Positions 1-6,618 are shown, counted from the first letter of the stretch. The stretch: 7,942 nt of DNA from Colimorpha sp045642445 (GCA_045642445.1 JAZUIX010000183.1:1-7942), one strand, 5' to 3'. Made by a program: numbers and translations. Notes: a model not told the origin generated them from the letters alone.

Positions 1-48
1 GAGGCAGTAGATGGAAAAGTGCCGGAGGCACTATCCCACCGACTTGTC

Positions 49-82
49 GGTGCTTTAACCCCACACTCACAGTGTGGGGTAT
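49..82 (+). repeat. Left arm of 34-base inverted repeat
   Basis: These 34 bases (GGTGCTTTA followed by the ACCCCACACT hairpin and TAT) match the reverse complement of 177-210 at 33 of 34 positions; the only mismatch is in the hairpin loop (CAC against CGC). The arm contains its own 10-base-stem hairpin at 58-80. The DNA or RNA can therefore fold either as two local hairpins or as one long hairpin with a loop of about 94 bases, but not both at once. Confidence 0.85.
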
Positions 83-176
83 ACGATGCCAAGTGTATCT
101 GCGTCCCGGGGGGACGCTCCAAAATATGGCAGATAATATATAGCGTCCCATCGGGACTCGTCCCTCTCTCCACTAC

Positions 177-210
177 ATACCCCACACTGCGAGTGTGGGG
201 TTAAAGCACC
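177..210 (-). repeat. Right arm of 34-base inverted repeat
   Basis: This is the inverted partner of 49-82, with one loop mismatch. Outside the matching block the flanking CACC...GGTG hairpin is also present in both copies, but degenerate here (207-218). The repeated unit is therefore larger than the 34 identical bases: a short CACC hairpin, the spacer CTTTA, then the ACCCCACACT hairpin. Two head-to-head units of this kind form a BIME-like pair. Confidence 0.85.
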
Positions 211-238
211 TGACGGTGTGTATGTCCCGCTGGGACAT

Positions 239-426
239 GCCGCATCACCATGCTATAAGTGACGGTTAAAAAACAACATGATACGATCTTATCATACAAA
301 TGAGGCAGTTTTGTTCCATCGAAAACATCAACATTGTCCCAACTTATTTTTTAAATGTTACTAAAACAAAAATATCCGGACATTTGCGAGCATTCTCGTT
401 TATACCGATTTGGATGAGGTTCGGGG
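239..426. other. AT-rich intergenic tail, no gene seen
   Basis: This stretch lies between the palindrome island and the 3' end of the nucleoid-associated protein gene. I see no convincing coding frame and no RNA gene. The only structures are a weak 6-base-stem hairpin at 278-295 (ATGATA/TATCAT) and a 4-base-stem hairpin at 387-398 (CGAG/CTCG). Neither is followed by a T-run on the minus strand, so no confident terminator can be named for the operon ending at 427. Confidence 0.5.
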
Positions 427-1533
427 TCAGCTCTCTTCGTTGTAGTAGACTTTGTAGAATTTGCCTTTCTCGTCTTCGCCTTGCTCTATGAGGTCGCGGT
501 TTCCGTGGACGTAGATGTGGAAGTTGCGGTCGAGTTTGATGACGCTTTTGTAGGCCCGCGACTGTTTTTTGACGGCTCCTTCGCTGATGTCGAAATTGTC
601 TTGGAGTTGCACGTCGTTTTCCTCTTGGTATTGCTGGCGGTATTGCTGGAAACTGTCTATCACTTCGGGTTGGGCGATTACTTCTTGAGAAAAGGTTTGG
701 AGGTCGAAGTTGTCGTTTTGCTTGAAGTAGTTGATGCTGCGGTTGAGGAGGTCGGCTTGGTCGGCTTTGCTCACACCTTCAAACTGTTGCGGAAGTTCGT
801 CGGTGACGAATTTTTTGTAGGCCTGCATCTCGGCGTGGGTGCTGTAGTATTCGTCCTCACGTTGACGGAGGCAGAGGAATCCGTCTTTCCAATATTGTGC
901 GTCGAGGCTTCGATTTGTGGCATCCACCACACTCACGATGTAGCCTTTGTCGGCCTCGCTGTTGAAGATGATGGCCCCTTTGTCGAGTTTGTTGGGGTTG
1001 ATGCCCTGCTGGGGCTCGAGACGGTATTGTCCTTGGGCGCTGGGGTCGTTTTCGCGTGTGCTCCATTGCTCCTCGTCGTGGAGAACGCGGAGGAAGGATT
1101 CTTTGTTTTCCGATTTGAAAAGGCCTATGGCGTCCATGGTTTCGCCGAATAATTGACACTCGGAGAAGTATACCACGAAGAGCTCGCCTCCTTTGATGTT
1201 GGGGTGGGTGGAGGCTCCGTAGAGCTGGCGGGCCAAGAGTTTGGATTCCTCTATGAGGTTCTCGGGGTCGGCAAAGATGGCTTGGGCGGAATCGTAGACG
1301 GGGTTGGAACGGGGGGCGTCGCCTTCGGCTTGGGATGCCAGCTCGCGATCGTCGCAGAGGTGGTAGTATTCCTCGCCTTTGAAAGGGGAGAGGAAGTAGC
1401 GGATGAGGAGGTCTTGGAGCTGCTCGGTGAGGTGCAGAGGCTCGGCGGAGAGCACATAGCCCTCTTCGGTGGCTTGGTTGCCCACGCGGTGCAGCAGCAC
1501 CTGTTTGATGGATGAGGCTTCAAAGAGTGGCAT
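427..1533 (-). CDS. Nucleoid-associated protein, YejK/NdpA (37-kDa) family
   Basis: The 368-residue product belongs to the 37-kDa nucleoid-associated protein family (E. coli YejK/NdpA), cytoplasmic proteins that copurify with the nucleoid and whose exact function is poorly defined. Family-typical stretches can be seen along the whole length: HRVGNQ near residue 15, HPNIKGGELFVVYF at 110-123, KLDKGAIIFN at 182-191, DAQYWKDGFL at 211-220, KADQADLLNRSINYF at 256-270, and a strongly conserved C-terminus with LDRNFHIYVHGNRDLIEQG at 334-352. There is no signal peptide or membrane segment. It is slightly longer than the roughly 335 residues of the E. coli protein, apparently from an acidic, polar loop near residues 150-177. 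The ATG at 1531-1533 lies 9 bases after the fucosidase stop codon, which implies co-transcription. No clear Shine-Dalgarno sequence precedes it, as is usual in Bacteroidota. The family call is firm; its role beside a fucosidase is unknown. Confidence 0.93.
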   Translation of the reverse strand: MPLFEASSIKQVLLHRVGNQATEEGYVLSAEPLHLTEQLQDLLIRYFLSPFKGEEYYHLCDDRELASQAEGDAPRSNPVYDSAQAIFADPENLIEESKLLARQLYGASTHPNIKGGELFVVYFSECQLFGETMDAIGLFKSENKESFLRVLHDEEQWSTRENDPSAQGQYRLEPQQGINPNKLDKGAIIFNSEADKGYIVSVVDATNRSLDAQYWKDGFLCLRQREDEYYSTHAEMQAYKKFVTDELPQQFEGVSKADQADLLNRSINYFKQNDNFDLQTFSQEVIAQPEVIDSFQQYRQQYQEENDVQLQDNFDISEGAVKKQSRAYKSVIKLDRNFHIYVHGNRDLIEQGEDEKGKFYKVYYNEES

Positions 1534-1542
1534 GGCGGGAGG

Positions 1543-2979
1543 TTATCGGTTGGCGTAGCCTTCGAGTTTGAACACCCAGGCTGATTTTACTCTGTTGATT
1601 TCGGTGGGGAAGAGGGGGGAGATGTTGATGTAGAGTTTTCCTGCAAAATAGCGCCAGTGGAGGTTTTTGTCCGACCCCAGCATGGAGACCTTCATGTTGA
1701 GCTTGGGGAAGGGGACGTGGTCGAGCACTATGGTGTTGCTGTTGATGCGGGTGGCTATGGCGTAGAGGTTGCCATTGTTGGTGGTGTAGAACACGGTGCT
1801 GTCGTTGTTGCAATGGCGTTTGTAGGGACGTGATTCGTAGATGGCCTCGCCGTTGATTTTAAGCCAGTTGCCGAGGTCTATGAGACGTTCTTGCTGTAGC
1901 ATGGGGATGGTTCCGTCGGCGTTGGGGCCCACATTGAGTGTCATGCCGCCTCCCGCAGCCACAAGTTTGACAAAGTGGCGGATGAGGGAGTCGCTGGTGA
2001 GGTAGTTGGAGAGGGGCTCGTTGCGGTTGAGGCCGAAGGAGCGACCTATGCCGCGACATTCTGCCCAGGGGCGTACCGTGTCGTCGATGGCGCCTTTGTA
2101 TTCGGGGGTGCGGAAACCGTGCTGTGTGCCGCGACCCCAGCGGTCGTTGACGATGGCTTCGGCGCCCACGGTGTTGTAGTAATAGGAGATGAGCTCTGTG
2201 GCGCGGAATTGCTCGGCGGAGTTCTGCCATTCACCATCGGCAAAGATGGCCGAGGGGTGATATTTGCTCACCAGCTCTTTGAACTGGGGCATCATGTAGC
2301 GGTTCACATAGTCGGCTATGGAGTCGTCGGGGTCCTGCATCCAGATGTGGAGGGCGTTTGTCCACTCGGTGAGGGAGTAGTAGAGACCCATTTTGAGCCC
2401 TGTGCGGCGGACGGCGCTGGTAAGTTCGCCCACGATGTCGCGGTGAGGGCCGGTGCTGAAGCTGTTCCAAGAGGGCTGGTAGCGGCTGTTCCACAGGCAG
2501 TAGCCGTCGTGGTGCTTGGCCACGAGGAGCACATATTTCGCACCCGAGGCTTTGAACAGGGCTGCCCAATTGTCCGGATCCCAATGTTCGGCCCGCCACA
2601 GGGGCACGAAGAGGCTGTATTGGTCGGTGATGTGGGGCTTTTGTTTCACGCTGCCCGAGTTGGTCATGCGGTCGCTCCATTGGTCGCCGAGCATGCCGCC
2701 CCAGGTGCGGCTGAAGTTGTTCATGGTGGACACACGGATGCTGTCGCCTGTCATAAGTCCGCGATAGAACCATTCGGCATAGCCGTCGGGCGAGGAATAG
2801 GCGGGCACGGAATAGAGGCCCCAATGTACGAAAATGCCGAGTTTGGCATCTTGGAACCATTGGGGGTAGCCGCGCTGGTTGATGGACTCCCAGGTGGCGT
2901 CTACACGTTGTGCGTGGGAATACATTCCGATGGTGAGGACCATCACGGCAATCAGCAGAGAACTTTTATATTTAATCAT
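1543..2979 (-). CDS. Secreted GH29 alpha-L-fucosidase
   Basis: The 478-residue product is a glycoside hydrolase family 29 alpha-L-fucosidase, a retaining enzyme that removes terminal L-fucose from glycans. Residues 1-23 form a signal peptide (MIKYK, a hydrophobic core, then SHA before Gln24), so it is exported; no lipobox Cys is present, which suggests a periplasmic or secreted enzyme. The (beta/alpha)8 catalytic domain spans about residues 27-385 with KLGIFVHWG at 47-54, AKHHDGYCLW at 154-163, the nucleophile motif IFADGEW (Asp248), WAECRGIGRSFGLNRNE at 305-321 and LNVGPNADGTIP at 348-359. The rest (about 385-478) fits the usual C-terminal beta-sandwich. The acid/base residue is poorly conserved in position across GH29; Glu293 (TPEY) and Glu307 (WAEC) are candidates. 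It is the first gene of the minus-strand operon and has its own Bacteroidota-type promoter. No SusC/SusD, regulator or sulfatase neighbours are visible, so this is not an obvious polysaccharide utilisation locus. Substrate linkage cannot be read from the sequence. Confidence 0.95.
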   Translation of the reverse strand: MIKYKSSLLIAVMVLTIGMYSHAQRVDATWESINQRGYPQWFQDAKLGIFVHWGLYSVPAYSSPDGYAEWFYRGLMTGDSIRVSTMNNFSRTWGGMLGDQWSDRMTNSGSVKQKPHITDQYSLFVPLWRAEHWDPDNWAALFKASGAKYVLLVAKHHDGYCLWNSRYQPSWNSFSTGPHRDIVGELTSAVRRTGLKMGLYYSLTEWTNALHIWMQDPDDSIADYVNRYMMPQFKELVSKYHPSAIFADGEWQNSAEQFRATELISYYYNTVGAEAIVNDRWGRGTQHGFRTPEYKGAIDDTVRPWAECRGIGRSFGLNRNEPLSNYLTSDSLIRHFVKLVAAGGGMTLNVGPNADGTIPMLQQERLIDLGNWLKINGEAIYESRPYKRHCNNDSTVFYTTNNGNLYAIATRINSNTIVLDHVPFPKLNMKVSMLGSDKNLHWRYFAGKLYINISPLFPTEINRVKSAWVFKLEGYANR

Positions 2980-3044
2980 AATAATTAGTTTTTCAATAAG
3001 TAATAATACGCAGGTCGTTGTTGCGCCCCACGCAGTTTAAAATG

Positions 3045-3052
3045 CAAAGATA
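3045..3052 (-). promoter_or_regulatory. Bacteroidota -7 promoter element for fucosidase operon
   Basis: On the minus strand this reads TATCTTTG, a perfect match to the Bacteroidota sigma-ABfr -7 consensus TAnnTTTG, preceded by a T-run and CG and followed by CATTTTAAA. Transcription would start near 3038, giving a 5' leader of about 60 bases before the ATG at 2979. I do not see a clear -33 TTTG at the expected spacing. Confidence 0.7.
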
Positions 3053-3159
3053 CGAAAAAAAACTGAGAAATGATTTTTTTTCTGAGAAAAGTATCATCTG
3101 ATTTTTGCTCCGAGCGATTTAACGCATACGTTAAAATGTATTAAAATATAGCCGCAGAT

Positions 3160-3213
3160 ATGGCTCGGATATGGCTCGGATATTCTTCGCTTATGGTTCG
3201 CTTATGGTTCGCT
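3160..3213 (+). repeat. Two adjacent 11-base tandem repeats
   Basis: ATGGCTCGGAT occurs twice in tandem at 3160-3181. A second array of the same period, TTCGCTTATGG, occurs at 3186-3196 and 3197-3207, followed by a partial unit TTCGCT to 3213. An 11-base period is close to one helical turn. The block lies upstream of both divergent promoters and shows no reading frame with coding character. The function is unknown. Confidence 0.8.
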
Positions 3214-3287
3214 CTAAAAGTGAGCAGAAAGAAAAGCACAAGAAAGCGACAAAACAAGAAGAAAATGTTAAAATGTGAACGTGTAAA

Positions 3288-3321
3288 AATTGAGAATTGA
3301 AAATTGAGAATTGAAAATTGG
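3288..3321 (+). repeat. Heptad array, AATTGAR units
   Basis: About five 7-base units alternate AATTGAG and AATTGAA, so the sequence also reads as a 14-base repeat in about 2.5 copies starting at 3286. The reverse complement of the last heptads of the downstream array (TTCACAA, giving AATTGTG in another phase) is closely similar. This block can therefore be read as a short inverted counterpart of the 3345-3463 array, separated from it by a GC-rich spacer of about 23 bases (3322-3344). Confidence 0.75.
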
Positions 3322-3344
3322 CTGCCGCCCCCTTGTATTGCCAG

Positions 3345-3463
3345 GTCACTATTCACTAATCACAAGTCACTATTCACTAATCACAAGTCACTATTCACTA
3401 ATCACAAGTCACTATTCACTAATCACAAGTCACTAATCACATTTCACAATTCACAATTCACAT
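3345..3463 (+). repeat. 17-unit heptad array (four perfect 21-base copies)
   Basis: The array is 119 bases long, exactly 17 units of 7 bases with consensus NTCAC(T/A)(A/T). Units 1-12 form four perfect copies of a 21-base higher-order repeat (GTCACTA, TTCACTA, ATCACAA) at 3345-3365, 3366-3386, 3387-3407 and 3408-3428. Units 13-17 (3429-3463) keep the 7-base phase but change order, with two consecutive TTCACAA units. The array stops 8 bases before the -7 promoter element of the groES-like/alaS operon and covers the expected -33 region. Because 7 is not a multiple of 3, a frame through it translates as a spurious 7-residue repeat (LFTNHKS); this is not a gene. Confidence 0.9.
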
Positions 3464-3471
3464 TTTTTTCG

Positions 3472-3479
3472 TATATTTG
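3472..3479 (+). promoter_or_regulatory. Bacteroidota -7 promoter element for groES-like/alaS operon
   Basis: TATATTTG matches the TAnnTTTG consensus exactly. Its context is almost the same as that of the divergent fucosidase promoter: a T-run, CGTA, the element, then CA and a TTTTAAA stretch. The start of transcription would fall near 3485, leaving a very short leader of about 13 bases before the ATG at 3498. No TTTG -33 box is visible; the corresponding positions lie inside the heptad array. Confidence 0.7.
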
Positions 3480-3497
3480 CAATTTTAAAAATTGTGT

Positions 3498-3854
3498 ATG
3501 ACAGCAAACCTTGATAAGATTATTGTTGTGGGTGATAGGGTGTTAATAAAACCTAACGACGCCATCGACCGCACCAAAAGCGGCCTCTATCTGCCCGCTG
3601 GCTACCAAGATAAGGAACTTGTGCAGTCGGGTTACATACTTAAATGTGGCCCCGGCTACCCCCTGCCCAACATGGAAGAGGGGGAAACTTGGAACAAGAA
3701 GAACAACGATGCCCGCTACCTCCCTCTGCAGGTGCAGCCAGGCGATTTGGCCCTGTTCCTCCAAAAGAACGCTATCGAAATAAAGTATAACAACGAGAAG
3801 TTCTACATCGTTCCCCAGAATGCCATCCTTTTGGTGGAACGTGACGATTTTTAG
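3498..3854 (+). CDS. GroES-like co-chaperonin paralogue
   Basis: The 118-residue product resembles the GroES/Cpn10 fold. It begins with the characteristic VVGDRVLIKP strand (residues 10-19), has a mobile-loop-like segment TKSGLYLP (26-33) where GroES carries its GroEL-binding IVL-type tripeptide, and ends with FYIVPQNAILLVER. It is longer than classical GroES (about 97 residues) because of an insertion near residues 51-77 (GPGYPLPN to the DARYLP region). A longer GroES-related protein of this type is, from memory, widespread in Bacteroidota in addition to the true groES beside groEL. No groEL lies next to it here, so calling it the main co-chaperonin would be wrong. I chose ATG 3498; a TTG two codons upstream (3492) is in frame but less likely, since it would sit still closer to the promoter. 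It lies 25 bases ahead of alaS and is probably co-transcribed with it. Whether it caps GroEL or has another partner is not known from the sequence. Confidence 0.85.
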   Translation: MTANLDKIIVVGDRVLIKPNDAIDRTKSGLYLPAGYQDKELVQSGYILKCGPGYPLPNMEEGETWNKKNNDARYLPLQVQPGDLALFLQKNAIEIKYNNEKFYIVPQNAILLVERDDF

Positions 3855-3879
3855 AAAAATAAAAAAAACAGATATAACT

Positions 3880-6507
3880 ATGTTGACAAGCAACGAAATT
3901 CGCACACGTTTTTTGCAGTTTTTTGAGAGCAAGAACCACCACATCGTGCCCAGCGCCCCGATGGTGGTGAAGAACGACCCCACGTTGATGTTCACCAATG
4001 CGGGTATGAACCAATTCAAGGATGTGTTTTTGGGCAATGCCAATGCCCCTCATCCGCGGGTGAGCGATGCGCAGAAGTGTCTCCGCGTGAGCGGCAAGCA
4101 CAACGACTTGGAGGAAGTGGGTCACGACACCTACCACCACACCATGTTCGAGATGCTGGGCAACTGGTCGTTTGGCGATTATTTCAAGAAAGAGGCCATC
4201 GCTTACGGCTGGGAGTTCCTCACCGAGGTGATGGGCATCAACAAGCAAAACCTCTATGTCACCGTGTTCGGCGGCGATGAGAAGGACGGCCTTGAGATGG
4301 ACACCGAGGCCTACAATTATTGGAAAGAACATATCGACGAGAGCCGCATCTTGAAAGGCTCGAAGAAAGATAATTTCTGGGAGATGGGCGAGCAGGGCCC
4401 TTGCGGACCTTGCAGCGAGATCCATATCGACCTGCGCGACGAGGCCGACAAAGCCAAAGTGCCCGGCTGTGAGTTGGTCAACAAGGACAATCCTTTGGTC
4501 ATCGAGATTTGGAACCTCGTGTTCATGCAGTTCAACCGCCTGGCCAACGGCACCTTGGAACCCCTCAAGGCCAAACATATCGACACCGGTATGGGCTTCG
4601 AGCGCCTGTGCATGGTGATGCAGGGCAAGAAGTCGAACTACGACACCGATGTTTTCCAACCCCTCATCCAGGAAATTGCCCACAAGGCAGGCCTCACCTA
4701 CGGCCAGAACGAGGATGCCGACATCGCTATGCGCGTGATTGCCGACCATCTGCGTGCCGTGAGTTTCAGCATCGCCGATGGACAGCTGCCTTCTAATGCC
4801 AAGGCGGGATATGTTATCCGCCGTATTTTGCGCCGTGCCGTGCGTTATGGCTACACCTTCCTCGGCTTCAAACAGCCCTTCATGAACGAGCTGGTGGACA
4901 CCCTCGTGTCTCAGATGGGTGGTCAGTATACCGAACTGAAAAAACAGCAGGAACTTATCCGCCGCATCATCTTGGAGGAAGAACAGTCGTTCCTCAAGAC
5001 TTTGGCCAACGGTATCAACCGTTTTGAAGACTATATCGCCACCCACGCTTCGGGCAGCAAGGTCATCGACGGCGCTTTTGCCTTTGAACTTTTCGACACC
5101 TACGGTTTCCCCATCGACCTCACCCAGCTCATGGCTGGCGAGAAGGGGTGGACGGTGGATATGGAAGGCTTCCAAAAAGGCCTTGCCGAGCAGAAACAAC
5201 GTTCGCGTGCCGATGCTGCCGTCGAGAACGACGACTGGGTGGAGGTTGTGCCAGGCGTAACACAGGAGTTTGTGGGTTACGACACCCTCAACGCCGAGGT
5301 GAAGATTGTGCGTTACCGCCATGTGAAGGTAAAAGACAAGGAGTTCTATCAGCTGGTGCTCGACAAGACCCCGTTCTATGGTGAGAGCGGCGGACAGGTG
5401 GGCGACCAGGGCACCCTGACCACTTCGGCGGGCGATATGCTCCCCGTGGTCAACACCAAGAAGGAGAACAATCTGATTATCCATATCATCCCTGCTGACA
5501 AATTCAACGAGTTCTTGGCTTCGTCCAATCCCGCAGAGCCTGTTTTCAAGGCCGAGGTGGACAAATGTCGCCGTTTTGCCATCGAGTGCAACCACTCTTC
5601 GACCCACCTTCTGCACAAGGCTTTGCGTAATGTGTTGGGCACACATGTCGAGCAGAAAGGTTCGAGCGTCGACGACCAGCGTCTGCGTTTCGACTTCTCC
5701 CATTTTGCCAAGCTTACTCACGAAGAGATCCGCGAGGTGGAGAAACAGGTCAATATCGACATCCGCCATGCCATCGCCCTCGAAGAACATCGTGCCATGC
5801 CTATTGCCGAGGCACAGAAACTGGGCGCTATGGCCCTCTTTGGCGAGAAATACGGCGAGTTTGTCCGTGTGGTCAAATTCGGCGAGAGTGTGGAGTTCTG
5901 TGGCGGCACCCATATCGCCAACACCGGCCATATAGGCAGTTTCCGCATCGTCAGCGAAGGTGCTGTGGCTGCGGGTATGCGTCGTATCGAGGCCGTTACA
6001 GGAGCCGCAGCCGAGCGTTTCTGCAACGATATGCAGGACCAGTTGGACGGCTTGAAAGAATTGCTAAAGAATCCTAAGGACCTCAACGCTGCGGTACAGA
6101 AGTTGCAGGACGACAACGCCGCCCTCCGTGCCCAGATTGAACAGTTCCAAAAAGAGCAAGCCGACGCTTTGCGCCGTGGCATAGCCGAACAGTTGAAGCA
6201 GAACCCTGTGTTGGTGAAGAAAGTGGAGGGCGATCTGAGCCAGTTGAAAGATGCCATGCTGGCACTCCGCAACGACAACCCCGATATGGCAGTAGTGCTT
6301 GGCAGCACCTTTGGCGAGAAGCCCTCGCTGCTTGTGTGTCTGGGACAGAACCGTGTGGATGCAGGCAAGAACGCAGGCACCATAGTTCGCACAGCCGGCA
6401 AAGAGATGCAAGGAGGTGGCGGTGGCCAACCCGCTTACGCCACAGCTGGCGGCAAGAACATCGACGGCCTCGACAAAGCCATGGAAGTTGCCGCCTCGCT
6501 GGTGTGA
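3880..6507 (+). CDS. alaS: Alanine--tRNA ligase (AlaRS)
   Basis: The 875-residue cytoplasmic enzyme charges tRNA(Ala) with alanine and edits mischarged Ser/Gly. All domains are present in order. The class II catalytic core has motif 1 around FTNAGMNQFKD (near residue 38) and the family stretches HHTMFEMLGNWSFGDYF and GPCGPCSEIH. It is followed by the tRNA-recognition region (DHLRAVSFSIADG, GYVIRRILRRAVRYG). The editing domain has all four zinc ligands, His572 and His576 (HSSTH) and Cys674 and His678 (CGGTH). A coiled-coil linker (about 715-770) precedes the C-Ala domain, with its glycine-rich GGGGGQPAYATAGG. The length is normal for bacterial AlaRS. I chose ATG 3880 because MLTSNEIRTRFLQFFESK is the conserved family N-terminus; an in-frame ATG at 3820 would overlap the groES-like gene by 35 bases and add 20 non-conserved residues. 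The gene is intact. It is the second gene of the operon and is followed by a hairpin terminator. Confidence 0.98.
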   Translation: MLTSNEIRTRFLQFFESKNHHIVPSAPMVVKNDPTLMFTNAGMNQFKDVFLGNANAPHPRVSDAQKCLRVSGKHNDLEEVGHDTYHHTMFEMLGNWSFGDYFKKEAIAYGWEFLTEVMGINKQNLYVTVFGGDEKDGLEMDTEAYNYWKEHIDESRILKGSKKDNFWEMGEQGPCGPCSEIHIDLRDEADKAKVPGCELVNKDNPLVIEIWNLVFMQFNRLANGTLEPLKAKHIDTGMGFERLCMVMQGKKSNYDTDVFQPLIQEIAHKAGLTYGQNEDADIAMRVIADHLRAVSFSIADGQLPSNAKAGYVIRRILRRAVRYGYTFLGFKQPFMNELVDTLVSQMGGQYTELKKQQELIRRIILEEEQSFLKTLANGINRFEDYIATHASGSKVIDGAFAFELFDTYGFPIDLTQLMAGEKGWTVDMEGFQKGLAEQKQRSRADAAVENDDWVEVVPGVTQEFVGYDTLNAEVKIVRYRHVKVKDKEFYQLVLDKTPFYGESGGQVGDQGTLTTSAGDMLPVVNTKKENNLIIHIIPADKFNEFLASSNPAEPVFKAEVDKCRRFAIECNHSSTHLLHKALRNVLGTHVEQKGSSVDDQRLRFDFSHFAKLTHEEIREVEKQVNIDIRHAIALEEHRAMPIAEAQKLGAMALFGEKYGEFVRVVKFGESVEFCGGTHIANTGHIGSFRIVSEGAVAAGMRRIEAVTGAAAERFCNDMQDQLDGLKELLKNPKDLNAAVQKLQDDNAALRAQIEQFQKEQADALRRGIAEQLKQNPVLVKKVEGDLSQLKDAMLALRNDNPDMAVVLGSTFGEKPSLLVCLGQNRVDAGKNAGTIVRTAGKEMQGGGGGQPAYATAGGKNIDGLDKAMEVAASLV

Positions 6508-6540
6508 GATACTATTGAAAAATAATACACCCAATAGCCG

Positions 6541-6565
6541 AAGGGCATCCGAATCGGATGCCCTT
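6541..6565 (+). terminator. Intrinsic terminator after alaS
   Basis: AAGGGCATCCG and CGGATGCCCTT form a perfect 11-base stem with a 3-base loop (AAT), 33 bases after the alaS stop codon. Only a short T-rich tail (TGTTGAT) follows, so the U-tract is weak. The position and stem strength still make a terminator the best reading. Being symmetric, it could also act on transcripts arriving from the opposite strand. Confidence 0.75.
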
Positions 6566-6618
6566 TGTTGATATACCATTACTTCAAACGTTCAATTTTT
6601 AGCCGTAACACATTTAGG

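Larger units (their letters stand above)
19..238. repeat. Palindrome island (REP/BIME-like hairpin cluster)
   Basis: This non-coding stretch holds at least eight short hairpins, most of them perfect with 2-4 base loops. They lie at 19-31 (GTGCC/GGCAC), 37-52 (CACCGAC-TT-GTCGGTG), 58-80 and 179-201 (ACCCCACACT-NNN-AGTGTGGGGT, two copies), 101-117 (GCGTCCC-GGG-GGGACGC), 145-157 (GTCCC-ATC-GGGAC), 207-218 (CACC-TGAC-GGTG) and 222-238 (ATGTCCC-GCT-GGGACAT). Three sequence families therefore recur: GTCCC/GGGAC, ACCCCACACT/AGTGTGGGGT and CACC(G)/(C)GGTG. This architecture resembles REP/BIME elements mobilised in trans by REP-associated tyrosine transposases (RAYTs). No transposase is visible in the window, so the RAYT link is inference. 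The island could also act as mRNA-stabilising or terminating structure for a gene to the left of the window. Confidence 0.75.

Noticed and set aside
19..204. 61-codon frame at the left edge
   Set aside because: It consists entirely of the palindrome island; the peptide reflects the hairpin repeats.
481..1152. 223-codon plus-strand frame opposite the nucleoid-associated protein
   Set aside because: The Val/Leu-rich sequence is the antisense image of a conserved gene; no domain is recognised.
1975..2988. 337-codon plus-strand frame antisense to the fucosidase
   Set aside because: It is a shadow of the GH29 gene with Val/Gly/Ala-rich composition and no motif.
3345..3463. CRISPR array
   Set aside because: The 21-base units are directly adjacent with no unique spacers and there are no cas genes; this is a tandem minisatellite.
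3304..3501. Small frame encoding repeated LFTNHKS
   Set aside because: It is a translation of the heptad repeat array; the repeat is at DNA level and the frame ends across the promoter.
3820..3879. Upstream in-frame ATG for alaS at 3820
   Set aside because: It lies inside the groES-like gene and would add 20 residues not found in AlaRS proteins; ATG 3880 gives the conserved N-terminus.
3772..5931. Long open frame of 719 codons on the minus strand, antisense to alaS
   Set aside because: It mirrors an intact, fully conserved alaS. Its residue content (runs of His, Val, Leu, Gly) is what the complement of G+C-rich codons gives, and no known domain is seen.
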